Source of the DNA: JAISDD01 sp031553935
GTDB taxonomy: Bacteria; Bacillota; Syntrophomonadia; Syntrophomonadales; Syntrophomonadaceae
Direction of reading: 5' to 3'
Length of the DNA: 15,950 nt
Assembly (NCBI GenBank): GCA_031553935.1
Contig: JAVBKS010000002.1
Coordinates: 1 to 15,950, forward strand
Every line of letters begins with the position of its first letter. Position 1 is the stretch's first letter. Under the pieces are notes generated by a model, which saw only the letters and a program-made list of their open reading frames with translations, did no database searches and was not told where the DNA came from. Positions 6,874-13,419 of this stretch are shown piece after piece. The translations under genes and the position numbers were made by a program.

Positions 6874-6914
6874 AGTAATATTCTATTGGTGAGCCATGGT
6901 GGACTCGAACCACC
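6848..6914. repeat. 67-bp direct repeat, right copy (within intact tRNA-Lys and its terminator)
   Basis: Matches 1466-1532 at 66 of 67 positions. Here the tRNA part belongs to a complete, correctly pairing tRNA-Lys, so this is the parental context of the sequence. The T at 6900 gives the correct T-stem pair that the left copy has lost. Confidence 0.95.
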
Positions 6915-6962
6915 GACACCCTGATTAAAAGTCAGGTGCTCTACCGACTGAGCTAATGGCCC
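6887..6962 (-). tRNA. tRNA-Lys(UUU)
   Basis: A 76-nt cloverleaf on the minus strand. Acceptor GGGCCAT pairs with ATGGCTC (one G-U), the anticodon loop is CTTTTAA (anticodon UUU), and the T-stem GGTGG/CCACC is perfect. CCA is encoded. Its 3' half is the source of the repeat found again at 1466-1532. Confidence 0.97.
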
Positions 6963-6966
6963 TTAG

Positions 6967-7041
6967 TGGCTGGGGTGGATGGATTTGAACCAACGAATGA
7001 CGGAGTCAAAGTCCGTTGCCTTACCGCTTGGCTACACCCCA
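6967..7041 (-). tRNA. tRNA-Gln(UUG)
   Basis: A 75-nt cloverleaf on the minus strand. Acceptor TGGGGTG pairs with CACCCCA. The loop CTTTGAC gives anticodon UUG. CCA is encoded. It is 4 bp from tRNA-Lys, so the two are co-transcribed. Confidence 0.97.
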
Positions 7042-7050
7042 ACATTTCAG

Positions 7051-7080
7051 AGTATACAAATATTTCGCTACTTAAGTCAA
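7051..7080 (-). promoter_or_regulatory. Internal promoter for tRNA-Gln and tRNA-Lys
   Basis: On the minus strand TTGACT (7080-7075) is followed after 18 nt by TATACT (7056-7051), 10 bp before the tRNA-Gln 5' end. It sits in the 120-bp AT-rich gap between tRNA-His and tRNA-Gln, so the last two tRNAs can be expressed on their own. Confidence 0.75.
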
Positions 7081-7161
7081 GAACTTTCGTAATAAAAACG
7101 GAATTCCTAAAATAATATTCCCGAAATACCTGTAAAAAAAACGTACTAGCAATTATATTAA

Positions 7162-7239
7162 TGGGGTGGGTGATGGGACTTGAACCCACGACCCCCAGAG
7201 CCACAATCTGGTACTCTAACCAACTGAGCTACACCCACC
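7162..7239 (-). tRNA. tRNA-His(GUG)
   Basis: Minus-strand cloverleaf with anticodon loop TTGTGGC (anticodon GUG). Acceptor GTGGGTG pairs with CACCCAC. The extra G-1 opposite C73, the identity element of tRNA-His, is encoded. CCA is encoded. Confidence 0.97.
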
Positions 7240-7259
7240 AGGATGCAATAGCACACAAA

Positions 7260-7336
7260 TGGCGTCCCCGGAGGGATTCGAACCCCCGACCCACGGCTTA
7301 GAAGGCCGTTGCTCTGTCCGGCTGAGCTACAGGGAC
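7260..7336 (-). tRNA. tRNA-Arg(UCU)
   Basis: A 77-nt minus-strand cloverleaf. Acceptor GTCCCTG pairs with CGGGGAC (one U-G). The loop CTTCTAA gives anticodon UCU. Discriminator G and encoded CCA are present. Confidence 0.97.
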
Positions 7337-7342
7337 ATAAAA

Positions 7343-7417
<75 letters not shown>

Positions 7418-7428
7418 CCGCAAAGAGT

Positions 7429-7457
7429 ATTATACAATGTTTAAAAACAGTTTTCAA
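7429..7457 (-). promoter_or_regulatory. Main promoter of the tRNA cluster
   Basis: On the minus strand TTGAAA (7457-7452) is followed after 17 nt by a consensus TATAAT (7434-7429), about 12 bp before tRNA-Gly. The strength and closeness fit a stable-RNA promoter. Confidence 0.85.
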
Positions 7458-7572
7458 GGAAGAATTGAATTTTTATTTTGGCCCTCATTTGAAAAACTAA
7501 ATGCAACCAAGTTATTGGAGCGAGGTTGATATATAACCTGCCATTGGAGCCGTGGTTTTGACGGCTAATGTT
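7458..7572. other. Intergenic stretch with two small hairpins, no gene
   Basis: No supported ORF. Two short hairpins stand in tandem: AGGTT/AACCT (7523-7539) and AGCCGT/ACGGCT (7548-7566). The second lies just after the stop of the candidate minus-strand peptide gene and could end its transcript, although no T-run follows on that strand. Confidence 0.4.
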
Positions 7573-7650
7573 CTATTTCTTAGGCCATAATCGAACAATA
7601 ATAATAATGGCAGCAATTATTAGCAATAGCTTTAAGAAGGTTATTATCAT
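7573..7650 (-). CDS. Candidate 25-residue membrane peptide
   Basis: The ORF starts at ATG 7650 on the minus strand, preceded by AGGAAAGG at a usable distance, and ends with TAG. The product has a Met, a polar start, an unbroken hydrophobic stretch of about 17 residues (FLKLLLIIAAIIIIV) and a basic tail RLWPKK. That is one transmembrane helix with a positive inside end. A promoter-like TTGAAA-17-TATCTA lies ~35 bp upstream. It is the only ORF with these signals in the gap between the tRNA cluster and the spoIVF pair. The family is not recognised, and chance in AT-rich DNA remains possible. Confidence 0.4.
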   Translation of the reverse strand: MIITFLKLLLIIAAIIIIVRLWPKK

Positions 7651-7682
7651 TACTTTTTCCTTTCCTGCAGGTTATTAGTACC

Positions 7683-7711
7683 TAGATAGTATGTACTATT
7701 ATTTTTTTCAA
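7683..7711 (-). promoter_or_regulatory. Candidate promoter of the small membrane peptide gene
   Basis: On the minus strand TTGAAA (7711-7706) is followed after 17 nt by TATCTA (7688-7683). The region is very AT-rich, so chance matches are likely. Confidence 0.4.
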
Positions 7712-7743
7712 TAATAAATAAAAATAACTAAATTGAATACATA

Positions 7744-7772
7744 TTGATATAGTATAAAACTCTTAATAATTT
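7744..7772 (+). promoter_or_regulatory. Weak candidate promoter for the spoIVF-like pair
   Basis: TTGATA (7744-7749) and TAATTT (7767-7772) are spaced by 17 nt, about 125 bp before the first ATG. No clear sporulation sigma-E pattern was found, although such control would be expected for this pair. The 7773-7895 leader is AT-rich and without other recognisable structure. Confidence 0.3.
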
Positions 7773-7895
7773 ATCTACTTATGAGTATAACAGACAGGGA
7801 AACAATTTTTGCATCGGTCTAAAAATAAGCAATTATTTATATATATTATTGATATTCATTGCCAAAAACTAATGTCTGAAGCGAGGTGAATCGAA

Positions 7896-8504
7896 ATGTT
7901 TAATATTATTAAGAGCTTGGGGATTTTTAGCAATGTAAGAGTTAAAATGCTGGTGGTGATTCTTATTCTAGCAGGGATTGTCTTTTCCGTGCGAACCAAT
8001 AGAAATGTTGATATACTGGTCCCGGTTATCGACTATGTGATGCAAGATTCTGGTTGGGAAGAAAAGAGCTTGGCAATATTTAGTCAGTACATAGGAAGCG
8101 AGTTTTTGAAGCCTTTGCCTGTTATGAATACTAATATACCATTACAGTTGCCATGCCAGTTTACAGGAGTTATTAAACCTTACGGCTGGCTTTGGGACAA
8201 TGTAGATAATCGCCAGTATTTTCATCCGGGCTTGCTTTTGGAAGTGAATGATGATTCGCCAGTTTTAGCAATCGCAGGCGGACATGTTGTCGAAATAGGA
8301 GAGGATGAAGCGGGAAAAAGTGTTAAAATTCAGCATAATGACAACCTGTTTTCCTACTATAGAGGACTAAAAGAAATCTATGTAGATAAAGGCGCAGCCA
8401 TATCTCTGGTTAAACCGATCGCTAAGAGTAAGAGTTCGCTTTATTTGGAATTGAATAACAAGGAAGGTCCGATTGATCCCCAGAGCGTTTTTCAGGGAAA
8501 ATGA
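7896..8504 (+). CDS. SpoIVFA-like membrane protein with a degenerate M23 domain
   Basis: A 202-residue protein with a single transmembrane helix at ~17-32 and a C-terminal LytM/M23-like domain at ~107-197. The fold signatures remain (FHPGLLLEV, PVLAIAGGHVVEIG, GKSVKIQH, LFSYYRGL). However, the metal-binding Asp of the HxxxD motif is replaced and the terminal HxH has become LYLEL. It should therefore be inactive as a peptidase, as in SpoIVFA, which holds and inhibits SpoIVFB in the forespore-surrounding membrane. GAGGTGA lies 6 nt before the ATG. Its stop overlaps the M50 protease start by 4 bp (ATGA), so the pair is coupled. The role is inferred from family and neighbour. Confidence 0.8.
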   Translation: MFNIIKSLGIFSNVRVKMLVVILILAGIVFSVRTNRNVDILVPVIDYVMQDSGWEEKSLAIFSQYIGSEFLKPLPVMNTNIPLQLPCQFTGVIKPYGWLWDNVDNRQYFHPGLLLEVNDDSPVLAIAGGHVVEIGEDEAGKSVKIQHNDNLFSYYRGLKEIYVDKGAAISLVKPIAKSKSSLYLELNNKEGPIDPQSVFQGK

Positions 8505-9361
8505 AAATCGCAAAGATTGCAGGAATTACTGTTCGGATCAATTATTTTCTGTTGGTTATTGTTGGCTTATATGCCTATTTAGGACTCGCTGAGGAGATTA
8601 TTATTGTTTTTTCCGCGGTGTTTCTTCACGAAATAGCCCATACGCTAGTGGCATTATCTCTTGGTATCAGGGTTACGGTGATCGAACTATTTCCATTTGG
8701 GGGGCAAGCTTTGGTTGAAGATCTCATGATTTTAGAACCGGGTAAAGAGATTTGGATTGCTCTAGCCGGTCCGGTGTTTAGTTTCTCTTTGGCAGCTTTT
8801 TTCTTTGGAGGTCCATTCGACGATAACCCTATGCTTGATCTTTTCATCAATACGAATTTGGCTTTAGGATTGTTTAACTGCTTGCCGGCTTTGCCTCTAG
8901 ATGGTGGGAGGGTATTCAGAGCTGTGCTTTCTAATCGCACAGGGTATAGAAAAGCGACCAAATATTCGGTTCTGGTTGGAAAAACTACGGCCTTAGCAAT
9001 TGTTTTGGGAGCAGCATATAAGTATTATCGCGATGGGGAAATTAATTCGAACTTCATTTTAATAGGCATTTTTCTCTTTTGGGCTGCGCACAAAGAAGGC
9101 AAATATTTGGCTTACGCTTTCATGCGTTTAATCATTCGTAAAAAGTCACAACTGGCTCTCAAAGGATTTCTAGCCTCGAAGCAGGTGGTTAGCTCCTCGA
9201 ATACTAAAGTCAGCAAAATCTTATCGTCTTTGAGCCCTAACTATTATACTTTAGTTGCTGAAGTTGATAAGAATCATAATGTAATTGTCATTCACTCGGA
9301 AATTGTACTTATCGAAGCAATTATCGAAAAAGGGCCTCAGGTTACTCTAGGCGACTGCTGA
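8501..9361 (+). CDS. spoIVFB: SpoIVFB-like M50 intramembrane zinc metalloprotease
   Basis: A 286-residue polytopic protease. The zinc motif HEIAH is at 43-47 inside a hydrophobic segment. The second catalytic motif, LPALPLDGGRVFRAVL (Asp134), lies near 128-142, and the LAGPVFSF block follows the first core helices. A further hydrophobic segment lies at ~185-210. The C-terminal ~75 residues form a soluble domain in the position of the SpoIVFB CBS-like regulatory domain (KVSKILSSLSPNYYTLV). In Bacillus, SpoIVFB cleaves pro-sigma-K late in sporulation. The same substrate is likely but unproved here. The gene ends 7 bp from the convergent glycosylase gene, with no terminator between. Confidence 0.87.
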   Translation: MKIAKIAGITVRINYFLLVIVGLYAYLGLAEEIIIVFSAVFLHEIAHTLVALSLGIRVTVIELFPFGGQALVEDLMILEPGKEIWIALAGPVFSFSLAAFFFGGPFDDNPMLDLFINTNLALGLFNCLPALPLDGGRVFRAVLSNRTGYRKATKYSVLVGKTTALAIVLGAAYKYYRDGEINSNFILIGIFLFWAAHKEGKYLAYAFMRLIIRKKSQLALKGFLASKQVVSSSNTKVSKILSSLSPNYYTLVAEVDKNHNVIVIHSEIVLIEAIIEKGPQVTLGDC

Positions 9362-9368
9362 ATCAATA

Positions 9369-10004
9369 CTAAAGACTTTCATGGGATAAATACCATAAAT
9401 AAAGGGAAGCCGTAGAGGCATATGGCGAATAGCGGCGGCGCAGCCGTTCGAATTTTGCAGGATCAACTTCTTTATATCCATATAGATTCATGATGCCTTT
9501 CTTGATTGCTAGGTCTTTGTAACTTAGAACATCAGGACGCGCCAATGAAAAAATCAGGAGCATTTCGGCGGTCCATTCTCCAACACCTTTCAGCGTGGTT
9601 AACTTCGAGATAACATCCCCATCAGTCAAGGTGTCTAGTTCTGCAAAATCTATATGTCCTGACAAAGCTGCGGCAGCTATACCTTTTATATAGCTTACTT
9701 TTCGAAGCGATAGTCCGCAGCGCTGAATTTCCTCATCTGCTAAGTCTTGGATGACTTGTGGGGTCATATTAACAGCAAGTGTACTAAGCCTCTGCCAAAC
9801 AGTTGCTGCTGCCTTGTTAGAAATCTGTTGACTAACTATGCTATGAAGTAGAGCACTAAAAGGATCAGGGTTAATAATCCGTTCGATAATGCCAATACTT
9901 TCAATGGCAGCAGCAAGCTTTTTATCTCTTTTTTTCAAATGAGCAATTTCTTTGTCGCCATAAGGGAAAAACAAAAGCATCAATCCATTTAATATATTAT
10001 GCAT
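9369..10004 (-). CDS. DNA-3-methyladenine glycosylase (AlkA-type, HhH-GPD)
   Basis: A 211-residue base-excision repair enzyme that removes alkylated purines. The helix-hairpin-helix LKGVGEWTAEM (138-148) is followed by FSLARPDVL and then KDLAIKKG, where Asp164 sits at the catalytic Asp position. The N-terminal part (FSALLHSIVSQQIS, 49-62) is the usual substrate-pocket helix region. Length fits the short bacterial AlkA/MAG type without the extra N-terminal domain. Two starts are possible: ATG at 10004 with no ribosome site, or ATG at 9980 (MLLFFPYGDKEI), which matches family N-termini better but has only a weak GGA. It is the last gene of the block, 24 bp after the preceding stop. Its link to sugar genes is probably only transcriptional. 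Confidence 0.88.
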   Translation of the reverse strand: MHNILNGLMLLFFPYGDKEIAHLKKRDKKLAAAIESIGIIERIINPDPFSALLHSIVSQQISNKAAATVWQRLSTLAVNMTPQVIQDLADEEIQRCGLSLRKVSYIKGIAAAALSGHIDFAELDTLTDGDVISKLTTLKGVGEWTAEMLLIFSLARPDVLSYKDLAIKKGIMNLYGYKEVDPAKFERLRRRYSPYASTASLYLWYLSHESL

Positions 10005-10028
10005 CTATATTAGCATAATACTAGCTGC

Positions 10029-11057
10029 TTAATTGTGAAGATTCAGCATTTGGGGCGAAAACCTGCCTTGATACAACAAATCGGTTAATAAATAGGCGAG
10101 AGAGGATTCAGCTCCTTGATTAAGATTAACACCATTTGCTGTAATGCCGTCATAGCAACCTCCTGATTTTTCATCGATCATGTTTTGGGAATTAATATTA
10201 TTGCCGTGAAACCACTTAAACGCTAATTCAATCTGTTGTTTGTATTGTTGATCTGCAGTAACGCGGTATGCTTCATTGCATGCAAAAGCTATGGAAGCAG
10301 CTTCAACCGGTTGTTGATCATACTGGGGAATGCTGTCTAAATTACTGGAGCAGTACCAGCCATCATTACCGATTATATTAAGGTATCCGGATCGAAATAG
10401 TATCCCGGTGAGAAAGTCCATTGATTCTTTTGCTGAATTAAAGAAGCGTTTGTCTTTAGTGATTTCGTAGCTTGCCCAAAGTGCCTGGGGCAATATGCCG
10501 TTGCAATACGTTATTTTATCTTCGAACCAGTACCAATTCGCTTTTTTGCTTCGGCTATACAAATCTAAGAGGTGATTGCTTAGCTCTAATAATTGAGTAA
10601 ATTTCATATTATCCTTTAATAAGACATCCGGCGCGGCAGACATAGCGAGAATAGCATAACTCATAGCTCGCGGAGAAGAAAAGCCATTTACCTTTGGCCA
10701 ATTGTTATTCAGTAAATTTGCGCAAATTTCAGCTACATCCGGATAAGAAGCCTTCATAGCCAGTGAACAAGCAAGCAGTGCTCTGCCGATGCTATCATCA
10801 GAATCAAATTTTGCACTTGAGAATTCCCTGGAATATAGATTCGACCAACTGCCGTCTGCTTGCTGGGCAAAGCTTAGATTTTTCGCTAAGATTTTTGCTA
10901 AATGATGACCGGCTTCCATAGTAACGGCAACCATTAGGGCGCGAGCATTATCATCCAAAGTATAAGCACTTTCTTTATCAGGCTGGTCAAGTTTTGCAAA
11001 TTGCAGAATTCCAAAATCATCAGTTATTTTTTTAAAATAAGCATATTTATCTTGCAT
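10029..11057 (-). CDS. (Alpha/alpha)6-barrel-like protein paired with the glycosyltransferase
   Basis: About 342 residues, rich in helices, with no signal peptide or transmembrane segment. The repeated helical pairs and motifs YTLDDNARALMVA, DSDDSIGRALLACSL, QYDQQPVEAASIAFA and GGCYDGI..NLNQGAESSLAYL are those of a six-hairpin glycosidase-like family. That family is found beside, or fused to, GT4 glycosyltransferases of mannose-rich gene clusters. Many members are annotated simply as glycosyltransferase. Catalytic activity and substrate are unknown. I chose ATG at 11057 because GGAG precedes it by 7 nt; a longer form from GTG 11075 lacks such a site. The start overlaps the glycosyltransferase stop by 11 bp, so the two are coupled and probably work on the same glycan. 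Confidence 0.75.
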   Translation of the reverse strand: MQDKYAYFKKITDDFGILQFAKLDQPDKESAYTLDDNARALMVAVTMEAGHHLAKILAKNLSFAQQADGSWSNLYSREFSSAKFDSDDSIGRALLACSLAMKASYPDVAEICANLLNNNWPKVNGFSSPRAMSYAILAMSAAPDVLLKDNMKFTQLLELSNHLLDLYSRSKKANWYWFEDKITYCNGILPQALWASYEITKDKRFFNSAKESMDFLTGILFRSGYLNIIGNDGWYCSSNLDSIPQYDQQPVEAASIAFACNEAYRVTADQQYKQQIELAFKWFHGNNINSQNMIDEKSGGCYDGITANGVNLNQGAESSLAYLLTDLLYQGRFSPQMLNLHN

Positions 11058-12207
11058 AAGTTTTCTCCAATTCACTAGATGGACTTAATATAGAGGAGAA
11101 GAAATCTGAATAATATGACCCGACACTTGGCCAGCTCCAATCTGAACCGGCTTGTTTGGCTTTGTTCTGAAGACTAAGCTTCAGGGCTTCATCTCTTAAA
11201 ACTCTATTAATTTGCTGAGAAATTTTTTCAGGGTCTAAAGGCGGCACTAACAAGCCACGCCCACCAGCGAGCATTTCTTCAGCATAGGCATAAGCAGTTG
11301 AAACAATTGCTCTTCCACAGCCGATTGCAAAAGCCATCGTGCCACTAACAGCCTGATCTTTGTTTGGATAAGGGCTGAGATAAACATCAGTCATATACAA
11401 GTATTCACCAAGCTCTTCATCAGTCAAAAACTTATTTACGAATTTGATCGACTTTGATAAGTTAAGCTCTGCAACCATTTGTTCAAGCTTATGACGATAG
11501 ACTTCTCCTTCTGCTTTTAACAAAACCGGGTGAGTCTGGCCTAGAATCAAATACAGGGCGTTTGGATTGGAAGCAAACACTTCCCTCATTGCATAGATAG
11601 CTGTTTCTAGACCTTTTCCAGGGCCGATCAAACCAAATGTGCTTATTACATCGTGACCGCTATATCCGTATTTTTTCTTTAGAACATCACTGTTTTGAGG
11701 GACAAATTCGGGAACCCCATGCGGGATAATTCTAATTGTTTCCGCTGGCAATTCATATAAGTCGGCAAGCAGCGTTCCGGAGCGTCCTGTCATGCTTACG
11801 ACACCAGCACTACCATGTCCCAGTAATTGTAAAACTCTTTTTTGCGATTTTGTGGGCATTGGCAAAACTGTATGCATGATTACTATATATGGTTTTTCTA
11901 GACGCTGGGCCAGATCTAAGATATATTCGCCGTCATTGCCACCATAAATTCCATATTCATGTTGAATAACAACTAAATCTATATCCGATGAGTTTATTAA
12001 TCGCGCAGCAATTTCGTAATCATCTCGATTGTTTTGAACTATATTGTATTTGACCTCTGGCGGGTACTTATAAGTATCTCCTTCGTTCGATAGGCTTAAA
12101 ATCTCGACTTTATTGCCATTAATTATTTGGCTATCACGAAAATCACTAGAAAAAGTTGCAATACCACATTGACGCGGCGGATAAGTGCCGATATTTAACA
12201 ATAACAT
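11047..12207 (-). CDS. GT4-like glycosyltransferase
   Basis: A 386-residue cytosolic GT-B enzyme. The N-terminal half starts with TYPPRQCGIATFSSD, the signature of a GT4 subgroup, and has VVIQHEYGIYGG. The C-terminal nucleotide-sugar half has STFGLIGPGKGLETAI, a LILGQTHP strand and YLSPYPNKDQAVSGTMAFAIG. The GT4 Ex7E motif is not present in standard form, since the usual EGFGLxxxE stretch reads DQAVSGTMA; this seems normal for the subgroup. GGCGRGLLVPPLDPE-like sequence near residue 310 is usual for sugar-nucleotide binding. AAAGGATG precedes the ATG by about 10 nt. The nearby mannose-1-phosphate guanylyltransferase suggests GDP-mannose as donor; this is inferred from context. Confidence 0.83.
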   Translation of the reverse strand: MLLLNIGTYPPRQCGIATFSSDFRDSQIINGNKVEILSLSNEGDTYKYPPEVKYNIVQNNRDDYEIAARLINSSDIDLVVIQHEYGIYGGNDGEYILDLAQRLEKPYIVIMHTVLPMPTKSQKRVLQLLGHGSAGVVSMTGRSGTLLADLYELPAETIRIIPHGVPEFVPQNSDVLKKKYGYSGHDVISTFGLIGPGKGLETAIYAMREVFASNPNALYLILGQTHPVLLKAEGEVYRHKLEQMVAELNLSKSIKFVNKFLTDEELGEYLYMTDVYLSPYPNKDQAVSGTMAFAIGCGRAIVSTAYAYAEEMLAGGRGLLVPPLDPEKISQQINRVLRDEALKLSLQNKAKQAGSDWSWPSVGSYYSDFFSSILSPSSELEKTYAR

Positions 12208-12297
12208 AATTAATTTACATCCTTTAATAACATAGTGTAATAATTATTTCCAAATACTCTTGATTAATACAACAAATAAGTTTGATTCTTGAAAATA

Positions 12298-13341
12298 TCA
12301 CAATAGATCTTTGCGGTTTAGTTCAAGCGATGCAACCAAATCACGTATGTCTTGGCTGCGCTTGCGAGGAGTAATAAGAATCAAATCATCTTCCTCAACT
12401 ATTAAGAGATCATCAAGGCCGAAGAGAACAATGTTTTTATCTTTTTGTTTTACTACACAGTTCTTACTATCTAAAGAAAAGATTTTTGTTCCAAGTTGTA
12501 CGTTTCCGAATTCATCAATTGGATAGAGATCAATGTATGAATTCCAACTGCCTAAATCACACCAAGGAAAGCTTGATGGTACAACCGCAATGCGATTTGA
12601 TTTCTCTGCAATCCCATAATCAATACTTATATTTGGTAAATCGGCATACGAATCATAGTAATGATCATAGCCTTTGATCATATGGACAAATAATTCAGGA
12701 AGATGATCGTTAAATTCTTCCATAAAGGTACTGATGTGGCCGACATAAATACCGGCATTCCAAAGGTGGATTCCATCTTGGAAATAGGTTTCAGCCAATT
12801 CAACAGTAGGTTTTTCGCGGAAAGCTTGCACTTCGAAGACATCAGGAATACTTCCGATTTCCCACATGGTTTTTTCAATATATCCGTAGCCAGTTTCTGG
12901 ACGATCCGGTTTGATGCCAATAGTCACCAGTCGGCCGTTTTCAGCTGCTAGAATTGCTTTTTCTAAGCTTTGTTTAAATAAGAGATCGTCACTAATATGA
13001 TGATCTGCTGGGAAGATGCCCAGAATCTCTTTGCGGTTTTCCTGTAAGCATTTTGCGAGAGCAAGACCAATTGCCGGAGCCGTATTTTTAAGCTCGGGTT
13101 CTGATAGAATCTCGATTTCAAGTTGATCAGGACGATTGCTTACCACATTTTCTATTGAATCAACTAAATCAGAACTAGTGATTATGATTATATGATCCGC
13201 TCCGCAGGCCGATAATCTATCAATAGTATGATCTAACATAGTTTTATCATCTACTAAAGTACACAGCTGTTTGGGGCGATGTTTACGACTCTCTGGCCAC
13301 AGACGCAGACCTTTTCCGCCAGCCAATATAACTGCTATCAT
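12298..13341 (-). CDS. manC: Mannose-1-phosphate guanylyltransferase
   Basis: A 347-residue enzyme that makes GDP-mannose from GTP and mannose-1-phosphate. The N-terminal pyrophosphorylase signature ILAGGKGLRLWPESRKHRPK (5-24) is complete. FPADHHI replaces the usual PSDH block, and IGIKPDRPETGYGYIE, FREKP, LWNAGIY, SIDYGIAEKS and WCDLGSW follow in the expected order. The C-terminal part is a short beta-helix-like tail. There is no fused phosphomannose isomerase domain, so this is the single-function form. GGAGGT precedes the ATG by 7 nt. It is 78 bp downstream of the methyltransferase gene and 90 bp upstream of the glycosyltransferase gene, which probably uses its product. Confidence 0.93.
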   Translation of the reverse strand: MIAVILAGGKGLRLWPESRKHRPKQLCTLVDDKTMLDHTIDRLSACGADHIIIITSSDLVDSIENVVSNRPDQLEIEILSEPELKNTAPAIGLALAKCLQENRKEILGIFPADHHISDDLLFKQSLEKAILAAENGRLVTIGIKPDRPETGYGYIEKTMWEIGSIPDVFEVQAFREKPTVELAETYFQDGIHLWNAGIYVGHISTFMEEFNDHLPELFVHMIKGYDHYYDSYADLPNISIDYGIAEKSNRIAVVPSSFPWCDLGSWNSYIDLYPIDEFGNVQLGTKIFSLDSKNCVVKQKDKNIVLFGLDDLLIVEEDDLILITPRKRSQDIRDLVASLELNRKDLL

Positions 13342-13419
13342 AATGATACCTCCAAATAATTCTAGAGCTCATTTGCTAACAGTAGTATGATCATTTAAAT
13401 AGAAAAAATATGCGTGAAA

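Noticed and set aside
1466..6914. Integrase, recombinase or transposase gene inside the repeat-bounded cassette
   Set aside because: All long frames in the segment are the kinase, the regulator and the surface protein; no recombinase motif was seen.
7739..7895. Sigma-E type sporulation promoter before the spoIVF-like pair
   Set aside because: No pairing of a -35 ATATT-like and a -10 CATACA-like element at proper spacing could be found.
12311..12951. Plus-strand frames opposite the manC gene, and a minus-strand frame in its other phase
   Set aside because: They lie inside a clear ManC coding sequence and show no motif of their own.
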